64,000 nucleotides of DNA from Leishmania martiniquensis (taxonomy: Eukaryota; Euglenozoa; Kinetoplastea; Trypanosomatida; Trypanosomatidae), in the NCBI RefSeq assembly GCF_017916325.1, contig NC_090168.1:1073143-1137142 (forward strand), read 5' to 3'. The notes beneath the pieces are model-generated. The model was not told the origin of the DNA. It saw only the letters and a program-made list of their open reading frames with translations, and searched no databases. This document shows, in pieces, positions 29,131 through 38,757 of this stretch; positions within the stretch are counted from its first letter, which is position 1, and each line of letters opens with the position of its first letter. The translations under genes were made by a program, and so were the position numbers.

Positions 29131-29506
29131 AGCCGCCCACCAGCCTCCCAGGGCGTCACGCCCTGCGTCCACCTCGGCGCGGCTCCGGCTGCACACCACC
29201 ACGAGGCAGTGGGTGGGCCGAGTGGGATGCGCTCGAGTCCTGCTGACGCTCTGCCCACCATTCGGATGGCGCAGACGTGCCCACGGTCGCATGTGGCCCG
29301 GGGGGCAGCGCCATCCAGGCCTCGGCCGCCGACATGCGCAGCGGGGGCGTCGCTCTGATCTCCGCACGTCGCACATGGTCGGCCCTGCCACCACGAGAGG
29401 GGGCGGCTCGGCGCCCGCAGGGGTAGAGGGAAAGAGCGGCTGCCTGGCCTCCGTCCGCAGAGAGTGGGGCGCCGCACCAATGCAACGGCACGGCGCGCTG
29501 AGGTTT
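29131..29506 (-). mobile_element. SIDER-like retroposon fragment (copy D, truncated)
   Basis: About 376 bp match copy B in the same orientation and copy C in reverse complement, from GCCCACCAGCCTCCCAGG to GCTGAGGT, almost without change. The outer third is missing or highly diverged; 29040-29130 retains only weak resemblance. It lies in the 3' flank of the TBC1D23-like gene. Confidence 0.75.
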
Positions 29507-30484
29507 GTGCTGCATCAGCAGACGGTGTACCTGTTCCACAGCTAATTGGCCAACGGCGCTCAAACCTTTAGCGCCATGCGGCACCCACCATATTCCGTCG
29601 CCCTCCTCCTCCTACACAAGGAACTGTACTCGAATGGGGCGCACCTTATGTGGCTGTACAGCGTAAGACGCGAACAAGGCTGCGCTTCTGTTGAGCTGAT
29701 CTCACAGGAAGCACCTGCCCATGGGTGCGAAATGCGCGATCATGCCTCTTGTGGCAGTGGGATTGCACAGGCCGCTAACATTATCGCAAGCGACCGGTCG
29801 CAGCTCATAGGCCTCTAGAACTGGTGAGAGGCCGACGACCCACGCGCGTGGCGTCTCTCATGGCGTATGATCGATTCAGCGTACTGCTGATAGGGGGTGG
29901 GGGCAGGTGTCGAAGGCGCGCATGCATCGCCTCCTTTCTCTCCAGAGAGACGGTAGCCGCCTTACATGTGCTATCTGCCGAACCAGGTGTGCCGGTAACG
30001 CCAGCTTTCGTACGAAGCAGCGGACGCCGACGTGACAGGTGCTTTGGCGGGTCTGGGAGACAGGTACCTTTGGTTTCCTCCACGAACGCACTATGCATCC
30101 ACACGCTGGCAAGAGGTTTCCGAAATGCTCTTGTGTATCCCTTTTTTTTCGAAGCTCAGTAGGCTGATTCCAGGGAAGGTCTGACAGCCTGTGCCGGCTC
30201 ATCCTCCGGCTGGTATCGAGGCTCATGCGAATTCACGGACGTCAGGCCGCTGTGCGAAGCACTTCACGAAACCTCGATTCGGGGAAGAGGGAACGTAAGG
30301 TGACGAGGGACAGCGCTGGAAGCACACGCACGCACACCTTGCGGGCGTGAACAAAGGACGGGGCAGGGCCAAGAGCGGAAATTAGTCGACTTCGTCTCAC
30401 AGCGGATGATGGTGGTGCAGCTCCAGCAGTGGCAATGATTTGCGGAGGAGACGATTAGCCCATGAGGGGAAGACGGGAAGAGCC

Positions 30485-30553
30485 GTGTTGGCTCGAGGGT
30501 ACGCCGGTGTCAGGTCTCCATCTCCGGCGATTCCCAACTCCTCGAGCCAACAC
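30485..30553 (+). repeat. nested inverted repeat (potential RNA hairpin)
   Basis: GTGTTGGCTCGAGG at 30485-30498 pairs perfectly with CCTCGAGCCAACAC at 30540-30553. Within the 41-nt interval, CGCCGG (30502-30507) pairs with CCGGCG (30524-30529). The same CCTCGAGCCAACACA string recurs at 38824-38838 without its partner. It could be a structured ncRNA, an RNA-processing element or a dispersed palindrome family. Confidence 0.7.
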
Positions 30554-31221
30554 TGTATATATTCTTCCTTGTTAGCTTTCGCTATTGCTTCTCTTCTGTG
30601 AGAGGCGCAGAGGTGTATATATATATGTGTGTGTGTCTGGGAAGTGTGCCACGTCGGCGACGCCTTCCCCCTTTATTTTTGTTCCCGATGTTACGCTGCT
30701 ACGCCTTGCGCAGGGTTTGCGCGTGACACAAGGGTGCAGCGAGTCTGCCGCTGGCTCTTGGTTGTCGTGCAACGCGGTCGCCTCCTCTATCTCTAGCTGT
30801 GCACACCGCTCCCCGCATCGTTGATGTGGTGCGTGCACGCCTACCCCTTCCCTTCAAGGGAAGCCGCGGCCTCTCCTTCTTCCTCGCCTCTTTTGGCTCG
30901 CTACCCCTCCCCGTTTCCCCTCTCTTTTCTGCCTGTGCCCCCCGGGCGCTCATTATGTTCTCAGCCTTCCCGCGTGAAGGGGAAAAAGGGAAATCGAAGG
31001 TGCATTCTGAAAGCTCAAAGGCGGGTACGAATACGTCGAGCTCGCGCTGTGTTGTGCAGGCGCCTCCCTCTCACCCTCCCTCTCTCTCTCTGCCCGCACC
31101 GGAGATGTGAGCCGATCGTCTTTTCTTTTTCGGTTTCGTTGGCACGGCTTGGGAAAGGAAGCGCGTGCGTGGTGTGTGCTTTCGATTGCGGCACGACACG
31201 ATCATCCACACATACCCCCCT

Positions 31222-31239
31222 TCACACACACACACACAG
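31222..31239. repeat. (CA)n microsatellite
   Basis: CA run in the presumed 5' region of the NCA2-domain gene. Confidence 0.85.
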
Positions 31240-31783
31240 AAGCTCACATAGAGGTCTCCCTATAACTCATCTCATCTGTCAACCTCACAGCGACAGATAC
31301 GCATGTGCCCACGCACAAGGTTGTGACTATGCCCCTTTTGGCTTCTCTTGTGAGGCCATTCCATTCCCCCCCGTCGTCTCTCTCTCTCTTCCTTTCTTTC
31401 AACCACACTGCAAGCGTAAGCCGACCGCCACAAGAGGCTCCTCCTCCTCCGTTTCTCCTTCCGCCCTTCTCCCTACCACACACACACATCTTGGAGCTTT
31501 TTGGACGGCGTGGCCCACACAGCTGAAGGGAGCGTCTCACTCGAAGAGTCTTGGACACATTTTCCTATCCGCTTTCTCACCTATCACGTACACGGGTTGC
31601 TCATTGCCCATTGCTCGGCGCCTCTCGCCTCTCCTCGCCCCCTCCTCTCCTCCTCCGATCGCCCTGCGTCCTCCACAGAGAGAGCGCTGTCGACTTGTAC
31701 ACGCGCACCTGCTCCGCTTCGTTTCTTTATTTTTTTTCATTCTAACACAGACACCTCGGCCGTTTCCACTTCACCGTTGCGCC

Positions 31784-31815
31784 CCCCTCCTCCTCTCTAC
31801 CCCTTTTTTTTGCAG
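31784..31815 (+). promoter_or_regulatory. probable trans-splice acceptor upstream of the NCA2-domain gene
   Basis: CCTCCTCCTCTCTACC followed by a run of T and GCAG (AG at 31814-31815) is a strong polypyrimidine/AG signal. It would give a 5' UTR of about 500 nt unless a later AG is used. Confidence 0.45.
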
Positions 31816-32313
31816 ATTTTGCTACACGAAGGTGCGTATGCGTGTGCCTGCGCGCACACGCGTATCACCCACTTCGCTCCCTCTCTTTTCTCTCTTTCTC
31901 TGTCTGCTTTCTTTTCTATTTCAAGGCATCCGACACGGACTCGCACGCGGACATCGCGATCTCCCCCATACCCACCCAAGTAAATACGCGCAGATAGGCG
32001 CCCTTACGTGAGGGTGTACAGCGTACCACTCCGCGCGCGCGTGTGTGTGTATGCGTTTTTTTGCCTGCTCTCTTTCTCTCGTCAGCGTTTCTCGTTCACT
32101 GTTCGCCCGCTTCGCCATTGAGGGAGGGGTGTCTACCGGGTTCGCGACGAGAGCAGCCGTGCTCTGGTCGTGTGCTGGGGCATACCTGCACGAGGGCTGC
32201 ACCACCAAAGAAGGAAGACGCTTTTGTTGTCTTCCGTTGGCGACAAGAGGGGAAAGGGAGAGGAGTACGTGAGTACTGGTGAAGGTTCAGCGTGCACCTC
32301 TTGAGAGGACACC

Positions 32314-35300
32314 ATGAACACACACGGCGTCGACGTGCGCACCCCGATCTTCTACCGTCACAGCTTTGCGAATGCGCTGGAGTCGCAGTCCAGCAAGGCT
32401 TACGCTCGCCTAACCAACACTCCGCTTATCGCCGAGTGCCTGCCGCGCGGGGCGGCGAGCGGCGCGCTGATTGAACAGTACGCTGCCACCCACGTCCATT
32501 CTCTCGAGGATCTGGAGAAGTTGCTGCGCGCCGTGCTGGATGAAGCCTTCGGCGCTAATGCGAGCCTGCATCACGCTGCCGTGCCGATGTCCGAAGGCGG
32601 CGGCGGTGAGCCGAACACCACCGACCCCTCCCCGCCATGCGTCCCCCTGCCCAGAGGCGCCGTAGCATCCGAGGACGGTGTGGGTGAAGAAGTTGCTGCG
32701 GTAAGCTCCGCCCCAATCGGCGGAGACGCTGATGGGGGAGGAGCGCAACCGTCGCACCTGCGTGGTGGCGGCGAGGCTGCAGAGGAGAAGGAGGCTCGAA
32801 GGCTGCCGCGGTCTGTTTCATTCCTTGTCAGGGCGAATCGAGCGGTGGACTCGGCGGCGGCAGCGGGCCCCGTCAGGCAAGAGGGCTCCTTGGCGACCGC
32901 AGCCTCTCTTACGAGAGCGGCGTCGCCACTCGGCAAGTGGCTGCCTGGATGTATAGGACGCCTCTGGAAGAAAGGACCTCTTCCCCTTCTCACGAAGGGG
33001 GAGCCACTGCCGGCGGGCGCGCGGCCACGGTGTGAGGATTCCGACAGGGCCACTTCTTTGCCACGCTCGACTTCGAATGCCTCTTTTGTTACTACGGCGA
33101 GCTCGACGGTGGCCAGGGTCGGACGGGCGCGTGTGCCGCAGTGGGTGCGTGTTCCCTTCGCGCCTGTGCCGACACTCTCTCCAGCCCCTGTCTCGATAAA
33201 TGCCAGTGCCGCGCAGTCGATGCGCTGGCCGCGTCTCCCGGTACCCGTGTCCTCCAGCCCTCTGTGTGAGGCGGCCGCTGCTTCACAGCGAAGCGAGATT
33301 CGCCAAAACATATCGACGGAACCGGCGGCTATTATTCACACATCTCAGCGGCTGAGCGTCGCAGACAGGTGTGACAATGATGATGCGCACTGTGACCGGG
33401 TTCGTCAAGAGGATGAGGACTATTCCGTCTCTTCGCACCTGACGCAGAGGCCGCGCCACCACTCTCACGGCTCCCTCCTGGCGGAAGGCGATGTGGCGGG
33501 TGTGCCAGTGGCGAAACAGTCGACGCCTGCGCGACTTTCATGCTTTACAGCACCCACAAATGTCTGTGAAACAGAGGGTGCAATGACGGCAAAGGAGCAG
33601 CAGGCACATCCGCCATTTCTACCCGACAAGGTGGCGCCTCTGCCTGCCGCGACAACGGGAGAGTCAGCTGGCGACGCCGCCCGCCTCGCTACGACTCCCT
33701 CACCGGTGGCTTCTCACCACATTCGCGATCACAAGAGCTGGAAAGAGTCGTCTCTTACCTGCGGGGAGCAGGATCAGGCAGCCTCACCGCTGCCGCTACC
33801 TCAAGGCGACGGTGGCAGCAGCAGCCGCACTAGCGGAGGAGCGAGGGGCGCTTTCGCAGACCTCAGCAAAGCAAGACTATCGTTCTCCTTTAGCCATGTG
33901 TGGAGCCCTAGAGACGCCCACGTGCCCTCCATATCGCCAACGGCTAAAGTTGCGCCGAAGATAATGGCATGTGCTGGGGGCGACTGCGACAAGCACGCCT
34001 GCGCAGCAGAGCTGGCGGGGTGGCTGCACTTGCTGGTGTGGGTGCGGTGGCAGGTGATTTACTTCCTCCGCGACCTCTCAGGGGTGCAGGGCTTTGTGGC
34101 GTGGAGTGCATGGTACTGGTCATGGGCTCAAGAACACGAACGCCAAGCCGCCTTTCACCAGGCGCTTTCCTCCGCGTCTTTTTGGCGGGGTGTGTGGTCG
34201 CACGGGCTGCACGTGCAGCTGAGCCAAGTGCAGTATGAAATGCGGAGACACATGCTCACGCTGAAGAGCGTCTTTCAGCTTATTGTCAGCTACATCGGGG
34301 CGGCATACACGGCGCTGGAGCAGCTGAACACGCTGTTGATGCAGGTGCAGCGCAATTGGGAGGTCATCATGTCGCCCGTGGCCGCCGCCGCTGCAGCCGC
34401 GGCGGCTGGCAGTAGTCCGACGGCGGTGCCGGTGTCGGCAAGCTACGCCTATGCGTGCCGTGGCGGAAGCAGTGGCGGCAATGACGTGAGCTCACGCCAA
34501 AACAGCATGTTTTGGAGTCCAATCGTGGCGGGCACCATGGGCGGAGACGCGTCCCCGCTTGCGCCGTGGCTTGGCGACCGCGCCGGCTCTCCGCACGAAG
34601 TATGCCAGAGCGCTTTTGCCAGTGGCACTGCACAGGCGGCGCCGAGTGAGCACTTTGGCGGGCACGACGAGGTCGAGCGCGTGAGCGTCAACAGCGGCGC
34701 AGGCGAAGATGTTGCGGCCGCTTTGTATTGGCACTCGATGGATGAGCTGAGCCGTGCTGTATGGTCGATGCTGCAGGAGCTGAAGGAGCTGTTTTGCACC
34801 GACGGACTGCCGCTGGATGAGCTAGAGGCAAGTGGCCTGCCGCACTTTCCTTGGAGTGGCAGCAGTGGCGACGGACTCACTGCTGCTGGAGTGGCCACCG
34901 CCTCCATAGCGAGACCGGACACCGAAGCCCGTCTGCACCAGCCAGGCGCAAACGCCCTCTTCGGCAAATCTGCTCTTGGCGAAGTGGCGCCAGCGGCCCA
35001 GCCAAGCGGTCCACGGGCCCGTTTCACTGAGGCCAGCGCCCTTGGAACCCGTGACGGTAGCAAAGCGAGCGAGGGTCAACATAAGAGCGCGCGGGAAGGA
35101 GCGCGGGTGCTGCTGCAGTGCGTGCACTGCTCCCAGCTGCTACTGCGGCGCCTGACGCTGCTAGTGCAGCGTTCTCATAGCCCCCCAACGGGGCGACACT
35201 GGCGACGGATCCTTGTGGCGGCTGTCGCGGTTGCGCCGCCGTTCATGTGGATGTACGCCAAGTCACCGGTGGAGCTGACTACGATTGCTCAACGGGCGGT

Positions 35301-36417
35301 GATGCTTGGGCGGCAGCTGCTTCGGTCTTACGTGATTAATCCCGTGACGCAGCTGCGCGAGTCTCTCTTCTATGTCCGGCCAGGTGTCGAGGACCGCCGC
35401 GGGGCCGTCGAGAGAGATGCTGCGTCGCTGGCAAATATTATTCGTGACTTCCATGAAGACATGTACCCGAATATGCCCACAGTGAGGCTGGAGGAGCTGC
35501 GCAAGCGCACGCTCGAGCGACTGCGAGCCGGCGTCGAGGACCCAGAAGGCCTGGGCTTAATTGACGAGCACTACCGCCAGTCTGTGCGGCACCCGATTCG
35601 CAGTATCCTATTTGGTCACCTGCCGCGAATCATGCTGATCCAGCTGTCGTATCAGGCTCTGGAGGTGAGCCGAGTGGCCAACGGCATTGATGAGGTGCTC
35701 GAGGGCAATGACCTCAACTTCAAGATCATGGCCATGATGCCCGTCTTTTTAGCTGGGGGTCTGCTGGCGACGTGGGCTCTCTTTCGCTACCGCTTCAAGC
35801 ACAAGCCCGTGCGCCTCCGCATGAAGCTCCTCTGGCGATCCCTTTTTCGCGTCATCAGCTTTGCTGGCAGCGGCCAGGGGCTCGCCACGCCGTTTTTGCG
35901 AATCTCTGAGCCCCTGTACAGAACCTTTCGGCATACCGAGGCCGCCACACACGTCATGAACGTTCCCTGGTCGCATACAACAGTCGCTGGAGCGGGGGGT
36001 TGGCCGCGTGGAAAGAAAGGTCAGCGCCATCAGCATTCAGGTGCAGTGGCGGCAGATGCCATCTGGGGCTCTTCGCTGCCGCCGCGAAACATGGAGCAGG
36101 ATGATAGTGGGGGCAGGGAGGATGCCGACACGGCCGCCTTCCGCGAGTCTTGGGGAGATGCGGCGAGCTCATCGGACGAGTCACACATCGCTGCTGGCGG
36201 CGCCGCAGCGGCCCGTCAGCTGAGCAACTACGAGCAAGGCATGGTGCTCCTCTTGTCGCATGTGATACGCTCTACGGCAGCTGAGTATCTCCGCTCGTAC
36301 GCCTTCTTTCACGAGCTCATGGAGGACTTGAACGACTTGGAAAGCGTGCACAGCACACGACATCAGCGACTGGCGACTCTAACGCGCATGCGGGCCACCC
36401 ACACGTACCTCTTCTGA
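32314..36417 (+). CDS. NCA2-domain membrane protein, probably mitochondrial
   Basis: The product is 1367 aa. The N-terminus (RTPIFYRHSFANALESQ...) is followed by a long, low-complexity, probably disordered region (about 90-545). A Trp-rich conserved block at about 565-680 (LLVWVRWQVIYFLRDL, GFVAWSAWYWSWAQEH) precedes another disordered stretch. From about residue 960 the protein matches NCA2 (nuclear control of ATPase 2): a hydrophobic segment at 967-985; SYVINPVTQLRESLFYVR at about 1000; RHPIRSILFGHLPRIMLIQL; a D-E-V-L-E-x-N-D-L-N-F motif; and a second hydrophobic segment at about 1139-1159 (MMPVFLAGGLLATWALF). In fungi NCA2 is a mitochondrial membrane protein that affects expression of ATP synthase subunits 6 and 8. 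Trypanosomatid mitochondrial genomes differ greatly, so the role here is open. The ATG at 32314 is the first of the frame with a favourable ACACC context. Confidence 0.82.
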   Translation: MNTHGVDVRTPIFYRHSFANALESQSSKAYARLTNTPLIAECLPRGAASGALIEQYAATHVHSLEDLEKLLRAVLDEAFGANASLHHAAVPMSEGGGGEPNTTDPSPPCVPLPRGAVASEDGVGEEVAAVSSAPIGGDADGGGAQPSHLRGGGEAAEEKEARRLPRSVSFLVRANRAVDSAAAAGPVRQEGSLATAASLTRAASPLGKWLPGCIGRLWKKGPLPLLTKGEPLPAGARPRCEDSDRATSLPRSTSNASFVTTASSTVARVGRARVPQWVRVPFAPVPTLSPAPVSINASAAQSMRWPRLPVPVSSSPLCEAAAASQRSEIRQNISTEPAAIIHTSQRLSVADRCDNDDAHCDRVRQEDEDYSVSSHLTQRPRHHSHGSLLAEGDVAGVPVAKQSTPARLSCFTAPTNVCETEGAMTAKEQQAHPPFLPDKVAPLPAATTGESAGDAARLATTPSPVASHHIRDHKSWKESSLTCGEQDQAASPLPLPQGDGGSSSRTSGGARGAFADLSKARLSFSFSHVWSPRDAHVPSISPTAKVAPKIMACAGGDCDKHACAAELAGWLHLLVWVRWQVIYFLRDLSGVQGFVAWSAWYWSWAQEHERQAAFHQALSSASFWRGVWSHGLHVQLSQVQYEMRRHMLTLKSVFQLIVSYIGAAYTALEQLNTLLMQVQRNWEVIMSPVAAAAAAAAAGSSPTAVPVSASYAYACRGGSSGGNDVSSRQNSMFWSPIVAGTMGGDASPLAPWLGDRAGSPHEVCQSAFASGTAQAAPSEHFGGHDEVERVSVNSGAGEDVAAALYWHSMDELSRAVWSMLQELKELFCTDGLPLDELEASGLPHFPWSGSSGDGLTAAGVATASIARPDTEARLHQPGANALFGKSALGEVAPAAQPSGPRARFTEASALGTRDGSKASEGQHKSAREGARVLLQCVHCSQLLLRRLTLLVQRSHSPPTGRHWRRILVAAVAVAPPFMWMYAKSPVELTTIAQRAVMLGRQLLRSYVINPVTQLRESLFYVRPGVEDRRGAVERDAASLANIIRDFHEDMYPNMPTVRLEELRKRTLERLRAGVEDPEGLGLIDEHYRQSVRHPIRSILFGHLPRIMLIQLSYQALEVSRVANGIDEVLEGNDLNFKIMAMMPVFLAGGLLATWALFRYRFKHKPVRLRMKLLWRSLFRVISFAGSGQGLATPFLRISEPLYRTFRHTEAATHVMNVPWSHTTVAGAGGWPRGKKGQRHQHSGAVAADAIWGSSLPPRNMEQDDSGGREDADTAAFRESWGDAASSSDESHIAAGGAAAARQLSNYEQGMVLLLSHVIRSTAAEYLRSYAFFHELMEDLNDLESVHSTRHQRLATLTRMRATHTYLF

Positions 36418-37107
36418 GCGTTTCACCTGTGCCGGCGCATGTCGCATGCAATCGATGAGGTAGACGCGGATAGCGCTTCTCTTTTTTTTTAAGTTCTGCT
36501 CTGTCTCTCTCTTCGCCTGTTGCGCTTCTCTTGGGAGTGGGCGCTGCTAGCATGGCGCCTCTGTGTGTCTCGGATGGCCCCTCTCCGGAGTTGGTGTGCA
36601 AAGACGTTTGGCGGGGTGACCAAAAGGGAGGCGCTTCTACCCCCATCCTGTGCCCTCCCCTCCCTTTTTTGTCCTGCCGGCCACCCACGCACACGGCAGC
36701 ACTCGCGATTCCCCCCCTTTGCTTCGGCCCCCCTCGATGCGGAGGCATGCTGCGGAAGGGGCCGCGCGACATTTTCCCCAGATCCTTCTCCACTCGTCTC
36801 TTCATCACTCGCCCGTCCTTCTGTGCTGCGATCGCGCCTCCTCGAAGAGGAAAGTTCCGTCACTGAAAGGGAGGCCTGCTGGCAGGAAGGCAACGCACGA
36901 AAGAGAAAAAAACAGCGAGAGGGAGCGTGCCGGTTGGTCCCTCCCCTTTTTTCCTTCGCCTTTTTGCCGTTCGCTTCATTATTATTATCATTTAGCGTTC
37001 CGAACGTCCCGCGAGCACTTCCTTCTCCTCGTCTTCGCCGCGCCTAAAGGATATCTCGCCCTAGCAGGCACTGAACACCACACCCCTTAGCGCACAGATC
37101 TTTCCAA
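36418..37107 (+). other. intergenic region
   Basis: 690 bp of C/T-rich DNA between the NCA2-domain gene and the nucleoporin gene. A T-run with CT repeats at 36480-36515 and a TTATTATTATCATT stretch near 36980 are visible; no gene is seen. Confidence 0.7.
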
Positions 37108-38757
37108 ATGGGACCGAAGAGGCCATCGGCGGCGAAAAAGTCCTCGACAGCGACCAGCGCTGCGGTGCGCCGGCAGGATGCGCAGCAGAAGCGGGCGCTG
37201 AAGGAGAAGGCAGACCAGGAGGCACTTGCGCAGTGGATTGACGCTCATGATTCGCTGCTCGACATCGCTGCTGAGAACCCTATTTGGATGGAGGAGCTCT
37301 TTTCGGAAAAGCTTGTGCACCGTACGTTTGTTCTACCTGGTACCGGGGAGCAGCCATACGATTGGAGCGAGTTCCGCAAGGTGCTTGAGAGCCGCACGGC
37401 TAGTAGCCCGCGCTGGTTCATGCAGCTGCGTGAAGAAGACCTGCTCGCCGGTGAGGACGGTATGGAGGGTGTCACGGTGGACTGTTACGTCATTGCAGAG
37501 GCCACTCGACCGACCCTGGCGCCAGGGCAGTACATCGTAAAGGTGCACTGGCCATACAGCGACGCTGAGGACAACGCCCCAGAACGAATTCTGCCGCTGG
37601 AGGGCCAGGGGATGTGCTGGCGGCGCGTCGTGAAGGCGGACGGCAGTGACATGAATGTGTTTCTTCTGCAGAAGCGCAGCACGACGATCGGCAAGGGGGG
37701 CGTTGTTGCTACCCTTGCCGCGACTGCTGCGCCGGCCGCCTCTGCCTTTGGCTTTCCTGAGCGCGGTATGGCAGCCTCCCCGCAAGAGGCTCCTTCAGCC
37801 ACCAAAGTGGCCAACTTCGGCTTTGGAAACACCTCTTCTGCCACACCGACACCGGCATTCGGGTTTGGCTTTGGCGCTGTCCCTCAGCTGGCGGGTGTGA
37901 CACCGACAAGCGGTTCCTCTGGCTCCTCCAACGGTTTCTCCTTCAGCTTCGGCTCTGCGCAGTCGGCGACGAAGCCGTCCTCGACAGGCGCCTTTGGCTT
38001 TGGATTTTCGGCGGCGCCGCCGGCTCCTGCCAGCGCGGCCGCCGCCCCTGCAGTGCCGGGCTTCTCTGTCGCAGCGCCGACGACGGAGGAGAGTGGCGAA
38101 GTGAAGGTGCATCCCCTGAAGACATCGGAGGTTCTTTTCGCGCTCTGGTCGCGCAAGCGGCTGAGAGACCTGGCGAAGGAGATCCGCTCTGGCAGCCGCA
38201 TCGTGCGCGAGGACTTCCCGCTGGATGCCGCCACGAAGATCAAGCTGGTCATGCAGAATGATCGCAAGGACGGCGTCGAGGCGACAGTGCGCAGGCTGCT
38301 GCTGAATCGGGTCTTCGCTAAGCAAGACAACAGCGTCAAAGCGATGGACATATGGATCAGTGACTGCCCTGTTTTCGACGAGGCTCTAGCGTCGGCGCTG
38401 CAGGCGTTCCGTGAGCGACAGCTGAGCGAGCTAGCGAAGAGGTCCGAGCTCTTTCAAAGCCTCCGCGACCGGCACTACGCAAAGATAGAAGCAGAACTGC
38501 GTCGCATTGTCAAAGTACGCAGCGCGGCGGCGGAGCTGGAGCTGGAGCGCATCGACGCGATCATGGCGCAGATTACCGAGCGCAAGTTAGCGGAGAAGAG
38601 CAGTTTCCGCCTTCTCAAGTTCTATGCCAAGAACGACGTACTGAAGTTTCGTCCCTTTGGCAAAATCAGCGGCATCTCCGAAATGGGCGAATCCGTAGAT
38701 GTGTGCGTCCCTCCTGCACACGTGAACGTGAATCCTTTCACTGGCAAGCCCATCTAA
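37108..38757 (+). CDS. FG-repeat nucleoporin
   Basis: The product is 549 aa. The N-terminus is basic and helical (MGPKRPSAAKKSS, then about 20-60 charged), followed by a compact region to about 190 with YIVKVHWPYSDAEDN. Residues about 212-330 form an FG domain with AFGFPERG, NFGFGN, AFGFGFG, FSFSFGS and AFGFGFSA units spaced by Ala/Ser/Thr/Pro linkers, the hallmark of natively unfolded nucleoporins that bind transport receptors. Residues about 335-510 are strongly helical and coiled-coil-like (LARE-type heptads such as AELELERIDAIMAQITERKLAEK), which would anchor the protein in the pore. The overall plan, FG middle and coiled-coil C-terminus, resembles Nup62/Nup58-type channel nucleoporins. 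I cannot assign the exact trypanosomatid Nup. Confidence 0.85.
   Translation: MGPKRPSAAKKSSTATSAAVRRQDAQQKRALKEKADQEALAQWIDAHDSLLDIAAENPIWMEELFSEKLVHRTFVLPGTGEQPYDWSEFRKVLESRTASSPRWFMQLREEDLLAGEDGMEGVTVDCYVIAEATRPTLAPGQYIVKVHWPYSDAEDNAPERILPLEGQGMCWRRVVKADGSDMNVFLLQKRSTTIGKGGVVATLAATAAPAASAFGFPERGMAASPQEAPSATKVANFGFGNTSSATPTPAFGFGFGAVPQLAGVTPTSGSSGSSNGFSFSFGSAQSATKPSSTGAFGFGFSAAPPAPASAAAAPAVPGFSVAAPTTEESGEVKVHPLKTSEVLFALWSRKRLRDLAKEIRSGSRIVREDFPLDAATKIKLVMQNDRKDGVEATVRRLLLNRVFAKQDNSVKAMDIWISDCPVFDEALASALQAFRERQLSELAKRSELFQSLRDRHYAKIEAELRRIVKVRSAAAELELERIDAIMAQITERKLAEKSSFRLLKFYAKNDVLKFRPFGKISGISEMGESVDVCVPPAHVNVNPFTGKPI

Larger units (their letters stand above)
28937..32313 (+). other. long intergenic region (repeat copy, nested hairpin, pyrimidine tracts)
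   Basis: About 3.4 kb. It contains a SIDER-like fragment (29131-29506), a 69-nt nested inverted repeat (30485-30553), TA/TG repeats near 30615-30640, a CA run at 31222-31239, long C/T tracts (30840-30940, 31370-31480 and 31620-31670) and a textbook acceptor ending at 31815. A 396-codon open frame at 30821-32011 is Ser/Pro/Leu/His-rich pyrimidine-tract translation and is not called as a gene. Confidence 0.65.

Noticed and set aside
29824..30162. 112-codon frame after repeat copy D
   Set aside because: Begins at GTG; after the first ATG only about 100 Arg/Gly/Ser-rich codons remain, with no supporting feature.
30821..32011. 396-codon open frame in the NCA2 5' region
   Set aside because: Composition is Ser/Pro/Leu/His/Arg-rich and follows CT and CA tracts; it contains the best splice acceptor (31815) inside it, so it is most likely untranslated or intergenic DNA.
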